A stretch of 64,000 nt of DNA from Sphagnum compactum (GCA_965153455.1 OZ234494.1:4836001-4900000), one strand, 5' to 3'; shown: positions 50,131-63,265, counted from the first letter of the stretch. A program made the numbers and translations. Notes: a model not told the origin generated them from the letters alone.

Positions 50131-52329
50131 AGGTGGTAAGTGAGGTTTTGAAATGCAGAGGTGGGGCTTCATGATTACAAGGAGCTCACCTACAAGGTTA
50201 CCTTCACTTAATATTTTTGTTACTGTCTGGGTCAAGCTCTGTTTTGTTGAGGTTATGCACAGAGACACCCAGTTAGGAAGGACATGCCAGTGAATGGAGC
50301 TTCTGCTTGTATGGTATGCCAGACATTGGAAATCTGTTTTCTTCTTTCAATTGTCAGATTTCCAATGGGGCTGCTGGTCATCCTACAAGCTTGAAGGTAT
50401 GTTATATGTAGGTCATGAGCATGTTTGGAAGTATAGCTTGTCATGAGTGTAGAGTCACTGGAAACTGGTTGTGCTATTGAAGTGGGTGTCATTGATGAAC
50501 ATCTCCATCATACATTACCTAGCCACACCTAGATGTCATGTAGTGTTGGCAATCATTGTTTTCACATGGTGTCCACAAGCTTTGGCAGGTGGTGAAGAGT
50601 GTCACTTTTGAGTGGTTGGACACATTGTTTTGTCTACTGTGAAGTGTACTGGAAAATCTTTTGAAGCTTCCTGGGCTATGTTGTGTTGCTGCCTATGGTA
50701 TTACAAACAGTTTTAGCATTCTTAAGGTGTCTGTTTTTTAAGAACATGTAATAACATGAGGTTGAAGCAGGACACTCTGATTCATGCTCAATGTGAAAGC
50801 ATTCTTCTGATCAGGTCATGCAATAGAATGACATTGACTCTACTGGCAAGAGCAGTAGCATGTCCTTCCATCTTTTCTCTGGTGGTTGTAGCAGGTGCAA
50901 TTTGGTTGCACTAATTTCTCCCAAAATCTTTTTCATGGTTTTCACACATGAGATAGCCAGCTCAATCCTGTTGTCATCAGCTTTTGTATGTTTGTGGAAT
51001 TGAATGTTTATGGAGTTGGATTTGAGTGAACAACCTCCATGATAGCTGTGAGCACAGGAGAGTGGTTTAGTGAGTTTTGAATATGCAAGGAGCTCAAGAA
51101 TGGTAAAGAAAGAGTAAGATTTGCCAAGAATAATGATACCATTTTGCCAAATAGCTTGTCTCTGAATTGGCAGTTCCTTTGTGAGCCCAGGAGTTACTCT
51201 TTATTTCTCTGTGGACCAAAATTCATCTAGGCCTCATTAATTCCTTCCATACTTGATATGTTATAGGGGCCACTGTGTTGTGATTGTGCATGCTGTTGGC
51301 AGTTTTCGTGCAAGATGGGTGCGAGGGAAATCTTACTTTGACCTGCATTGTGCCATTTAATATCTTGCTGAATGTTATTGAATGATCGTGTAAATTTGTC
51401 TTCGCATCTCTTCACAAAGTAAGAAAGTTACCACTTTTTTTTGGATAAGAAAGTTATATTCAAATTGGTTTCCTGATCAACTCTTTTGTACATATTTACT
51501 GGGACCAGTGCTCTGCATATTGGTTTGATGAATAGAACCATCTGGATCATGAGAGATGATGAAACCACCAAACATTAGTTAGGTGATTTAATCATACTCA
51601 ATTTATGAAGAAAGCAGGGACACCTGCAAAGTTGGTTTCAAGCTTAACTCAAATGGCACACCTTTGGGATGCAAAGTGTCTTCCCTCTGGTTAGACCTAA
51701 TGGACGAAGTGACCTTCAACAAGCCATAATTTGACTGAGCTGATGATAAAAAAAACTAAGCCAATTTGACAAGGTTTGGTGGAGAAAAGGGTTCACAGGC
51801 TCAGCCTGGAAGTTGTCAGAGCTTTCCCTTTCTCTGCCATTCTGCCAATAAATCATGCCTTGAAATTTATACTTGTTTGATGATTTTGGACACAGCTAAA
51901 AAACCTGGAAAAGTGGTGATGTAATTGAGTTGGTTACCTTTTTCAGCTGCCTGCAAAAGTATTTCATAGGAAGGACAAGTAGGTCCATTTGTTCATTGCC
52001 TCTGTCTAAGGGACTATCATAGTCTTTTGCAATAATCATGGCACCATTCCATGTGTTGTGAAGTGGCCCATTTGCCTTGCAAATTTTACACAATGCTGCC
52101 ATGCAACTATGGACATCCTACATTACTGTTGTTGCACACACCCAAAATTTCAAATCTACTTTTTGCTCCATCTAGACCTCAAAATCTAATCACTTCGTTC
52201 CTTCTCATTATATCCAACTTCAATGATGTCACCATGCTTGTTTACCAAAAAAATTCCATCTTTCTACATTTCAAGACATTATTATTTTTGGCAAAGTTTT
52301 CAAAAGAAAAAAAAAAGGAAATCTTTTCT
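50131..52329. other. Intergenic, no supported gene
   Basis: Balanced base composition but only short unconnected frames. A - strand frame at 51896-52102 lies on the C-terminal side of the second hAT relic and might belong to it; I could not confirm that. No further RS/RD-rich exon of the U1-70K copy is visible. Confidence 0.4.
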
Positions 52330-53100
52330 CAAGTTGAAAGTTACCTTGTCTTCATTAGGGTATTAAGTTTCCTTGGGCAAAGGCTTAAATCAATACTTGG
52401 TCTATTCCACTTTTGTTTGTCTTTCCTAGATTTATTGGGTTAGGTTATGCACTTTTAAAATTCTCTTTTGCAAACTTGATAAATGCATATTTCAAGCTTT
52501 TCCAGACTTTTTCATACAATGTCACATATTGACATGTTTTAAAAAATGCATTGCTAAAAAAACTTGTTTTGAATTTTTTTCCAAATCCAATATTTCACAA
52601 CCTATGACTAATCTTAGTGGAGTTATAATATTGGAGTTAAATCTTTCATCTTTCGCATAGGCAATGATTTAAATCATATTGTTCTAGCAACTCAGTAAAA
52701 TTTCAAAATTTTAAATAAATATTTCCCTATAGGTTTTATAGTTTCAAATTTTTTGGTAATACATTTTGGCTATCAATCAACTCCCAAAAAATTAATCACA
52801 AGTGCAAAAATATGATGAACATTTTCTAACATTCACAAACCAAAGCTTGTAAGTATAAAAATACCTTTTTGTCAAGATTTAAAACATATAACTATTTCAT
52901 TTTTTCCACCACCTTAGGTAGTATCTTTTGTGAAAATTGCTTTTCGGACGAAAATACAATTCTTTGACATAAACGCATAGTCAAATGCTTCAATCACACA
53001 TTTTTCACAAATTGCACATGCAAATGATTTTTAACAATTAAAAGGTCAAGGTCTTTCAAGATTGTTTTTAATGCACATCATCTTTTTTCAAAGAATATTT
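52330..53100 (-). pseudogene. Decayed hAT-superfamily transposase, copy 2
   Basis: On the - strand from about 53075: LKDLDLLIVKNHLHVQFVKN, then LKHLTMRLCQRIVFSSEKQF, then SQKILPKVVEKM, later LLEQYDL, an EILDLEKN-like block, FFKTCQYVTLYEKVWKSLKY and AFIKFAKENF. These are the same blocks in the same order as copy 1 at 47100-47890, with independent stops and frameshifts. The two copies share non-coding landmarks too (the + strand TTGTCTTCAT at one end and GCAAATGATTTTT near the other). It is non-functional. Terminal repeats were not found by eye. Confidence 0.7.
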
Positions 53101-55109
53101 TGTAACAAAAAAAAGAATTGAACTTCTAGGCACATAGGCCTTTCTTTTCTGGCTTGTTGCCTCTCCACGATTCCTCTCGAAAGGTTATTCATTCCTTTCT
53201 CATATTTTTGTAATGATAGAATGGTTTACATTCACATTTTTGTTTTCCAGCGATGTTATCCCATTTAATTTATTCTAAAATATTAATATATTTTTTCCTT
53301 TATCTTTTGGGTTTGGAACTAAGACTAAACTATTATAACAAAAAATACACTACGTGGTTTGGGCACAAGAAACATCAACATCTTTGTTGTCATTCACACC
53401 AAAAACCCCAACACAATGCATTCTTGCTATATAGTTTTTAAACTTTTGTTTTAAACATGCAATTTTTGAAGATGATTTTTCATTGTTTCTTTTGCACTTT
53501 TTGAAATTATGTAGATTTCTATTAACAAACTTGAAGTTTCTTTAGATTTTTCTTGTAAATATATTTTGTTAAAATCACGTGAACCAGAAGTTTAAAAAAT
53601 CCAAAGAACTGGTCTGAAGACTGGACCGGAAATATTCCATCCAAGAAAAATTAAAAATTAAAACCAGGATCAAAGGTTCCTTTTGAAATCACTTTGGAGG
53701 GTGGTGGTGCATTTGAGATTGGAGAGACACTTACATTTATTTTGGAAGGGAACCTTTTTTCTTTCTTTCTTTTGCTGGGGGCTTGTCTTTACCATTCATT
53801 TTCCCCTTCAATGTGCAAATGATGTTGCCTTTTGTTCTCATAAAGACAACAACCCAGCAAGGTACCATATCTACAACATGTTCTACAGGGTTGAATGTCA
53901 CTTGGTGCTGAAGTAAGATGCCATTTGCAAATTGGCAAGTTTGCTGACCACAAGGGACAAGACAAAAATATTGCATGATAGACTCTCTCACATCTGGTGA
54001 ATTAAAGGCGTAGAGGAAAAAATGTTGTGATACAAATTGCTGACATCTTGAGTAGGATGCTGAATAATGAACACCAAAAGCACCACAAATATCTTCCTAA
54101 CCCCCTTCCATAACAACCTAAAAATTTCCCATACATATGAAAATAAGATCTAGAAGCCATTCAAACTACTAAGTTATTACATACCACCAAATATTATAGA
54201 CTTCCACACAATGCAAAGGTAAAGAACTTATTATCACAGGATAGAACTCACCATATATCCTTTCCATGTAAGGCATAGTCATCAGTGACATGTTTAAAGA
54301 ATGTCACAAGTTGAATTAAGATAGCCCACATTGCTCAGAAAATAGAGAAAAAAAAATGGGGGAACTTGATCTAGCAACTACGATGGAAAATACTGTACAT
54401 GAACAATGGATACAGCACTACTACTCTTCTGCTGTTGCTGCTGTCATGTGAATCATCCAGCAGTGTCCAATGTATAAATGTGATTTTCAAAGAGTATAGA
54501 TAAGGGAGAGGCTGAAACTGATCTGGTCATGATTTGAATTCTCAACCTACCTATTAATTTGAGATTTCAACAACCAGTTCACTCAAGCTGAGAGCTAGCT
54601 AGATTGGGTAGCTTTTCTCTCTAACAAGGGTGTGGAAACAATGGCCATCTTACAGCATCTCATTACTGCTGACTAGAGTACTGTATCCTACTACTAGATA
54701 GTCGATGCAGGATTTTATAATGGCGTGGGATTATATTACTCTAAACCTCTTTCCCTTTGGTTCTGCAAGATTTAGATTTTCAGACACGTTAAATCCCTAT
54801 TAGAATTATAATTCAGAGCTGATCAAATTTCTAGCCATTGTTGCAGGAAGTAACAACCATTAGCTTCTCAATGTGTTGAATTCCTGGGTCGGATTTGAAG
54901 GTCATAGCACCCATCAATCCCAAGTTGCCTAATACTATTGATAGAGTGCAGGGATTAATTTGTGATCTGATTTAAATAGGTGGACAGTGAGCGTGTAAGA
55001 AGCATAACAATTACTGAACAATATTGTTCTAAGTTGGATGTGAAGTAGCAACAAAACCCATTATGTAAATAAGGCAACTTGATGAGTGGTCGTGAAATTG
55101 GCAATTGAC
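53101..55109. other. Intergenic and 3' flank of the GT34 gene
   Basis: AT-rich up to about 53680, then more balanced. No open frame has a recognisable motif. The last few hundred bases before 55110 presumably include the 3' UTR of the - strand GT34 gene. Confidence 0.45.
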
Positions 55110-57184
55110 TTAGGGTTCAGCTGGTTTCCGAATGGATTCGACTGACCCTGCTGCTTCCAGGGTAGTGTGCCGAAAACCATATTGGTTGATGACTTGGTTG
55201 TCTGCGAATTTGATAGCCCGTTCCATTTGGGTTTGGCATAACTGGGGTGTGAAGGCTGGATTAATGACTCCTTCACAAAATTCACAACCCACAAAATGAG
55301 TTACAAATGGCCACCGTTCATCCCCATACACTCCTGGCTTGTACTTGGCCATCATTTCTTCAAATTTCTCTGTCAAAATTCTCCAGTACCCTTGCAAGTA
55401 GTAGGAACGCTCCAAGTATACCTTGGAACCCCACTTCTCGCTGCATTCACCACAAAAAAACCACATCAAAATTCAGATCAAGGATTACATTTTTTACTGC
55501 AGGCTCGGACAGATGAGGATCCCATATAATTTTCTGTGAGGTTGTTCTTAACTAGGGTCAGCTTCCATGTGGCTCACCTAGTCACTACGTCCAACTTCCC
55601 GGGCTTTCTATTTTCCAATTTTGTGATATCGAAAATATGGCGCATTTTTCCCCAAAAAAGAAGAATTAGTCAAATTTACACTAGGAAAGCAAACACTCTC
55701 AAAATTTCCCCCGTTTTTTTGTGAGGAAAAAACTAAAAACATGGCTCAAAGAAAGAAAAAGAAAACTGCACCCAATCAGGGTTTTCTTTTCCAATTTTTG
55801 TAATATCAAGAATTTGTCTCATTTTTCCAAAAATAGAAGAAGAATTAATACTCGAATTTGCACTACAAACAAAAAAGTTGCCAATTTTTGGGATCCAAAA
55901 ACGACAAAATTGCTTGAAAAAAGAAAGAAAAAACACTGGATTGGATTCAGGGGGGGGGGGGGGGGGGGGGGGGGTAGAGATTTGAAAATAAATTGACCTG
56001 TTTGAGAGCATGAGGTATACAAGTGCAGACTGATCATCAGCTTCGCTTGGAGGTCGATCAGGGAGGGCCTCGCTAAGGAGCGGACCAATGGCGTCACGGA
56101 CAGGACCCTGGGGACTCATGGGAGCCCAGGCGTTCAAGAGGTCCAAAGACCACTGGCAGTTCCGGAGCAAGAAAACACCAGCGTTGAGAGCCAGCCAGCT
56201 TCGCTTCTCGTACACGGCTTCATCCCACCCGTGCAACACCATGTTGTAGTTCGCGTATTTCTCCAACGGCAGTTGGAACGACATGTCCGTCAAGATGGCG
56301 TCGCTGTCCATCCACCAGATCCAGTCCACCTCTGGGTGCTTCCGTATCAGCATGTGGGTCAGGAATACCTTCACCCACCACAGTGTCATGTCGTCATCAA
56401 TCTTGTCCATGTTGTAGTAGATCTGGATGTCATGCAATCGGCAATAGTCCATTTTGTTCTTTATGGCCTTCAGAAGCATCTGATCTCCCCGTTTGTTTGG
56501 ACAAGCTTTTGGGTGTGAGCTCGTCACCAGAAGGATGCGAGGACCAGGATCACGTTTTGATGAAGAACTCGAATAGTACTGATCATCATCATTATCACGA
56601 TGCAGATCTTCAGCTGCTGCTGCTACTGCATTACTTGATCTAGTACTCTTCATCAGCTTTGCCTTGGTGATTTCTTCACGTTGCTCATCCCAGTTCTCAA
56701 TTCTGGGTCCAAATTTGGTGAACTCCTGGTTTGAGTTGAAGATCTGTTGCATCTTGGTGTCTATCTCTGTGAAAAGTCTCTTGACATCCTCATCCATTGG
56801 TGGTGCTTGATAGACTTTTTCCGACGTGACTTCCTGAATCGCGCCAGCTTGATCAATGACTTGTTTCTCCAGCTCATGATCTGAACCGAATTTTCGAACA
56901 GCTAATTTCTGAAGTGTTGTTTCACCACGACGTTGTTCTTGATCGGGTTGTCCCGAATTTACGGCGTCCTTGAAGTCGATCTCGTAGCTTACGCTCCAGA
57001 CAACCAGTATGCACACAGCAACCGCGGCGAAAACGAGATAAATACTCTTGCATTGAAACGTTTGCCGCAGCAGCTGCCCCTGCTGCTGCTTGAACCCTTT
57101 CTGACCTGCAGCAGCACGCAGCACCCTTCGGTACCAGGGCAGCTCCAGCGCTGCTTTTGTTGGTGATCCTTCTTCCCCTGTCAT
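55110..57184 (-). CDS. XXT: GT34 glycosyltransferase, xyloglucan 6-xylosyltransferase (XXT)-like, two exons
   Basis: XXT enzymes are Golgi type II membrane proteins that add xylose from UDP-xylose to the beta-glucan backbone of xyloglucan; GT34 also includes galactomannan galactosyltransferases. Exon 1 runs 57184 to 55998 and exon 2 55440 to 55110: 1518 nt, 505 residues plus TAA. A membrane anchor lies at about 47-67 (SIYLVFAAVAVCILVVWSVS). The stem (70-210) includes a Ser/Asp-rich insert at about 181-210. The catalytic domain starts at RILLVTSSHPKAC (216) and contains DYCRLHDIQIYYNMD, WIWWMDSDAILTDM with the metal-binding DSD at 293-295, HGWDEAVYEKRSWLALNAGV, RNCQWSLDLLNAWAPM, EADDQSALVYL and, in exon 2, ERWPFVTHFVGC. 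AG|GT donor and CAG acceptor join as AG|C (Ser396). The protein is somewhat longer than typical XXTs (about 460), mostly from the stem. All key motifs are present. Acceptor specificity is inferred. Confidence 0.9.
55950..55974. repeat. Homopolymer G25 in the GT34 intron
   Basis: Twenty-five consecutive G on the + strand, which is a C run in the transcript, about 25 bases inside the intron from the donor at 55997. Its exact length is uncertain in any assembly. Confidence 0.9.
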
Positions 57185-58400
57185 GGAGACTTAATCGGAA
57201 CACTGCTGCAGGAGGGCAGTACTGTACAGCTAATAACAGCTAAATGCTCCTCGCGGTCTAAAACAACTCCACGACATAGAACAATCTATAATACCAATCT
57301 GAAGACAAGACGAATATGACTCATGCAGCAGCAGGAAGTCACAACTCCAGAACAAGTCATGACTTGTAACACACTCTTTGCTGCAGGCAGGAAGAAATTT
57401 AATATAATATGAGGTCTAGGCATGAAAGATGTATGAATCCTGCAAGCACAATTTAGGTGATCACTCTTTCAATTAGACTGTAAGGATGGGTACAGCGCTG
57501 ACCAGCTAGCTGTTCTCAACATGAAACAACACTATCACTACCCACATCAAGAGTCCGTGCGCCCGCCTTTGCAGCCTTCTAGTTGGAAAAAGTCTATAGC
57601 ACTAAATCGTCTGAGTTCTGCAATCACCCTTGCAACTCCGAAGAACTCATCGGACTTGTACAAAATCTGGCAATTAGTGCACTGGCCCACACCAACTTTT
57701 TCAATTTTGAGTTAAATTGTGAACGAGGATCACTACAGAACTAATTCTCTGGAAGATCTGCAAATATTTCATGAGCAGGGATAAGTCTTTTTGCGTGACA
57801 ACAGCCGTCCCGCGAGCGTACCTGGTAGTATTCGATCAGCTTGCTGCCCATCATGAATGTATCCTGTCTCCCTCCCTGAGTGTGCAAGCCTAGCTGTGCG
57901 GATCTGACTACCACGCTAAAGGCATCTTTCCATTAGGCTGTTGTGATCACAGATTCCCTGATCAGAGCAAAGCAGCTTTGCATCATGTTTTTCTCAACTA
58001 ACTCTGCTCACAGTCATCTCATAGCTCTACCGATCAAACATTGACGAATTGCAGGAGCTTTGTGTCAAACTCTGACTCGCCCTACAATGAAATCTGTCGC
58101 CTGTTTTTTTCATGAGAACACGTGTTCCCAGAGTTCTTAACATGTATTTTTAGACACTTGCAGCTCTCTAATGGAAAGCTACCGTCTCTTCAATTAGAAA
58201 ACAAGGCCCTATGTCAATGGCTTTCAATTATTCTGCTATGATCATAGCAACCTAATGGAAAGCGACGCTAATTTAGTGCTACTTGCCTTCTCGCGTTCTC
58301 CATTTCGTTCCGGCAACTACAGACGACGAATGCAAGAGTATCATGCACGACAGTTCGCCAGATTTCGAAGAAAAATAAATCCAAATTGCCAGATTTTACT
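57185..58400 (-). promoter_or_regulatory. Presumed 5' flank and promoter of the GT34 gene
   Basis: Balanced-composition DNA upstream of the - strand start codon at 57184, before AT-rich DNA resumes near 58400. No open frame with a recognisable product is present. I could not define a TATA box or transcription start with confidence. Confidence 0.35.
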
Positions 58401-60780
58401 GGTAAGTTCTAGTAGATGATTTTAACTCCTCACATGAGGGTATCATAGTAGATCATGAAAAATATTTTAAAAGAAAAAAAAAACCTAATTTTTGAAAAAA
58501 ATAAGTTTATTTATTTTTTGCATGTGGAAATTGACCCTAGGCTATCTATCATTGATATGACAATATCATCCCTAAGATTGGATGGAATTCATTTGTGTCT
58601 TTATGTATCAATGATGGGACAATTTCATGTCCTAAGATTGTATTATACATACTTAGCACACCAGGATTTCAAAAGCTTGGGGGCTGCCTGAAGGCTTTTA
58701 CAAAGGACCTAACCGATTTCACTAAGCCGGGCCATCAAGTTACAGCAGAAAAAAAAATTCATGGGGTAAGGCCTTCCACTAAGGGTGCTCATTGTCATAA
58801 GCTCCCTATAATCGCCTTTGGTCAAATCTGTAATGTCCTCTCTAAGGGCATAGGGAGCTTACAACCATTCATCTAGTAAGGGAGGTTGTTTGTTTGTTTT
58901 GTCATAGTGAGATTTCCCAAACCATGGCGCCCCCTATCATGCTCTTGGTATGGTTGGAAAGGCCCTTGATGAGATTGGGTACATTGAGGTGGGTTTGCAA
59001 TGTTTGGACTTATTGTACATGGGTTATTGAAATTTGAACAATTTTGTCATTTCAAATCATAATGTTAAGGAAATTGGGGTGTGCTCTACATAACATTGGA
59101 ACGTCCTTGATGAGTAGGGTTTCATGGAGATGATTTTGCAATTTTTCAACCTAAGTTGTAGGTAATCTTGAATTGCGAATTTATGTCAAAAATTAAAATT
59201 TTTTGTTGAAAATTGGATTTCAGCATCACACCTCAAGAAGGAGTACATTTTCCCCTTTCAAAATTCATTCAGTATTACAGAATCTACCCACTTGGTACAT
59301 ATTACTCCAAGAACCAGCAAGACCTTTATGGGTCAGGTATTGAATTTTCAAATTTTAATAACCTACCTAGATTATTGGAATTTCATGTACATAAGTTATA
59401 CCGCTGAAATCCTAAACATATTTATAATAAAAAACATGAAAATAGGAAAAAAAAAAAAAAAAAACCCCTTATAACCTACCCTACCTATGTAGTATAACCA
59501 ACAGTTCTCAAGGTGGCCATTTGAGAACCGATCCTTATACATAATTCATAGAAAATTCCATTTCAAGGCCTATGGTACATACAATGCTCGATATGTCAAA
59601 TGGCATGAGACTTCCAAATTTTCTCAAACTTAGAAACAAATAGAACTTTGAATTGGATCCTTCTTCACATTAATTAGAAAAAACTCTTTTTTTATTAAGG
59701 TACAATGATCAAATATCAGTAATTATTATTATATACACACCTATATACCTTCCTTGTGCTTTTCCATGCAACGTAATGTGATGACCAAAAATTATTGTCT
59801 TTGTGTTGAAGCAGCAGTAGCAAAGGAAACAATTGGGAGATAATGAATTGAATTGAAAAACCTTGTTCACAATAAAAAAACATACTGTAGGACCTTGGCA
59901 GCTTCAGCACAAATTTTTTAATATTGTCAGAAATGATGAAATTTTTTTATCAAAAAAATTTCATAGGAAATTATTTTGGGTGACGGGAAATGAAGAATCT
60001 TTTGGAAATAGATTCTGAGAATATTTTTTTCTCGGACTCGAATCTCAGTATTAATTAATTATTTATTCATTCGACAAATGTGCACTTAAGCCGCCCGTGT
60101 AACAACTACTAGCCTTTTTTATATACTAGTAACAACTACTAGCCTTTTTTTTGGGTAAAATTTTGGACTTTTTTTGGGTTGCAAATTCAATGATTTTTTG
60201 CAAAAAAAAAAATTGTCAAAAAAAAAAAATTTTTCAAAAACCCTTTGGAAATCGCCAGATTTCTATACATGGTAGCCAAAAATTATACAAGAGTGTTTAA
60301 ATTTTCACTTTTCATATTTTGTTAATCGCCAAATTTGGCTAAATCAGCTTATGGATGATCACCAACTCACCACCAGAAGAGTTCCAAATAATGCCATTCA
60401 CATTGACATCCTAGCTTTGCATGAAGTCCTTTTTTTAAATCTTAAAAAAAATTCAAACCAAGTTTTAACATATCGAGTTCCACATGGTACTTGCAGCAAC
60501 AAACATTTATGTCTTTCAAAGGTTTGACATAATATGGCTTTAACTTCTGGAATGCACATTGCTTGATGTTGCATTCTAGGTGGGTTGTCTGAACTTGTAG
60601 AAAGAAACTGGTCTATAGTCCAATGCACATCATTGGTACACATTACCAAAAAAAACTAGTTTATGTGAATTTGAGGTTTACATTTCAATGAAACTATGGA
60701 TAAACATATCGATTTATAAGAATAGTTCATAAAAACATAACAGGCAAATATTGATGTACTAGCCTATCTACTTGATCCTT
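58400..60780. other. AT-rich intergenic DNA
   Basis: Many homopolymer A/T runs, no recognisable gene. A 21-bp motif TAACAACTACTAGCCTTTTTT occurs twice, at 60100-60120 and 60130-60150, as a 30-bp-period tandem duplication. Confidence 0.5.
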
Positions 60781-60789
60781 ATACATAGA

Positions 60790-61200
60790 CAAATAATGTG
60801 GTGCATGATCTACATAAACTACATGTCATGATACAAAAATAATGAATGTGATGCATAAAATACATAAATTCTGATGTCATATAATACCAAAACAACAAAG
60901 ATGGTGATAAGGTATATAAACTATTATGTCATGATACAAAAACAACAAAATTGATGCATAAGATACATAAACAATTTTGTCATGATACAAACATAGCTAA
61001 GGTGATGCATAGGATACATAAATTGTTTTCTCATGATACAAAAAAACCAAGGTATTGCATAAGATACATAAATTGTTATGTCAATATACAAAAACAATTA
61101 GGATATGTATCAAATCTACATAAACTGAAATAAGATGGTACAAGATAAACCAATATAGTGCATAAGATATATCAATTATAATCTAATGATACAAAAATAC
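60790..61200. repeat. Degenerate minisatellite, period about 55-60 bp
   Basis: About seven units built on GATGCATAAGATACATAAAT followed by TGTCATGATACAAAAACAAC. The central units (60950-61080) are most alike; outer units diverge and lose register. Open frames inside it, such as 60951-61133, follow the repeat and are not genes. Confidence 0.75.
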
Positions 61201-63030
61201 ATAAGGAATATATGAAACCTTCACAAATTGGAATGACATGCCAAGTATCTAGAAGAAGGAGATGAACATCTTGTCTCACATTTCCAATTCCTTTCATTTG
61301 ATGCGGCATTACATCAACACATTGTTCAATTAAGGATTGAATGTTTGATTTAGCCTGTATTGCTGGGGCTCGACACTTTTGACTACCCTTATTTCGATGT
61401 GGTAGAATCCTACACCCTCTTTTGTTTTCATGCTTGTAACTCATGTAAATTGACCTAGAAATCCCCATGATTATGTACCAAGCAGTTTCACAAAATTACA
61501 ATGTTAGATTTTGAATATTAAAGATAAAACATAATTTTCAATATCTATGAATGCAATGAATTTTGAACTCCCCAGTTTTCAATATAAAAATGGATTATCA
61601 TGAAAAAATAATGCATAAAATAATTGGTAAATGAAGACATTTAAAAAATAATAAGCCTTATTAATGAAATTGAAATATTAAAATTTATTTTTGTATGTTG
61701 GATGCAAAAAATAAATAAATTATGAATGTAATTTGTTCCATTTTTGATTTTTTGTTTTCACCATCAATGTCAAATAAACGAATGACGTATGGCCACGCAT
61801 TGTGCTTTTTTTTTTTAAGGTGAATTCTTTATTTCATAAAATAAAATAAAAACCACATGTTTATCCCGAAAAATTCACCGCTTTGGGAAATTCAAGAAAT
61901 TGATGATACATATTTGATGAGAATATTTATTGTTACAACATCTATTGGCCCCCTAGTGAATTTAATGGTTTTTCAAATTTGCCAACTTTCAAATGGCCAA
62001 TAATTGTTAAATTTGGACTTTTCAAAAGGCTTCCGAAACTAAGTTTTATATACATGAAGAAACTCTAGACATTGGGTCTAAAGTAATGGTAGTAATATGC
62101 ATACAAACATTGTAGCACACGCTCAATATTCGTGCAGACATTTTAGAAACATTTTGGACTTTGAAATTAGTGTTGTGGTTCATAAAATGCACATCAATCA
62201 TGATTCAAGGTGTAATGTTCTCCTTTTTCAATTTACCCCCCAGACCTATTATGATGCCACGAAATGCATTCACCCCATTGTTAAGGGCAAGATTATATTG
62301 TAGTAATTAAACCATATAAGCATAAAGAGTAAAAATTGTAATGTTTATTCAAAGACAAGTTGTATAGAGCAAATGAATCAGTAGTTACATGGTAGCATAT
62401 ATTATCTTGTTGCATTGGAATTTAAATATATGTGGGAGTTTTTTTCTTCTCCAAGAGTGAGTCCAATGTGGGAGTGCAAAGACAAGAGAGAATAGAACAG
62501 TAGCAGATAGAACCATGATCTTTTGTTTTTTTTTTTTTTTTGTATTTATTCCAATGTTTATTGTTCTTCCCTACATGTCATTATGAGAAGTAAAATTGTG
62601 GCATAATTATGACACAATCATAACTATGCATATACTTGGGCTATGGGATATATTATGGATGAGGTATGGATTTCAATTATAGATTTTGCATGAATGGAAA
62701 TCAACATGTATAAGAACAAAAATCACAATTGAACCAGTGGTAAAATATTAAGATTTACCAACCGTCAACCCTATAATTAATTTGGTTTAGTTTAGTTTCG
62801 ACTAAAAAAATATGGTATAAATTACAACCCTACAACTCTCATCCCTCAAAATTTCAAAACTTTGGAATGACATAAATCTTACAAGACTTTTAAAATAAAA
62901 AACTTGAAGACAAAAAAACTCAAACAACATATTGAAAACTTGAAATCAATAGGATATTATCCATGTTGTAGATTATTATAAAGTAGTTCATTTATTAAAT
63001 TTATCATTTCAAAATTTTATTGGAATTTCC
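61201..63030. other. AT-rich intergenic DNA
   Basis: Short unconnected frames only (for example 61172-61468 on -), without motifs I recognise. Poly-T runs lie near 61807 and 62524. Confidence 0.5.
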
Positions 63031-63034
63031 TGAT

Positions 63035-63265
63035 TTTTAAAAATTTCTAAGTTGTTCTGAAATATTCTTTCTCAATTGTTCTAAAACATAATTCATGTTA
63101 AATAACTCTGGAAGATTCCTTCCAAATTATTATGCAACGTTCATTTTATATTATTTTAGAATGTTCTTTCTAAATTATTCCAGGACATCCTTTCTGAATT
63201 AGTCTAAAATATTCCTTTTGTATTTAACTTGGAATATTTTTTCCAAATTATTCTTTCAAAACATT
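63035..63265. repeat. Degenerate repeat around AATATTCTTTCTAAATTATTC
   Basis: Roughly seven units of 25-35 bp recur: GAAATATTCTTTCTCAATTG, GAAGATTCCTTCCAAATTAT, GAATGTTCTTTCTAAATTAT, GGACATCCTTTCTGAATTAG and GGAATATTTTTTCCAAATTA. It is an old, drifted array with no coding content. Confidence 0.65.

Noticed and set aside
60951-61133. Open frame with repeated MHRIHK-type peptide
   Set aside because: It follows the 55-60 bp minisatellite unit and is an artefact of the repeat.
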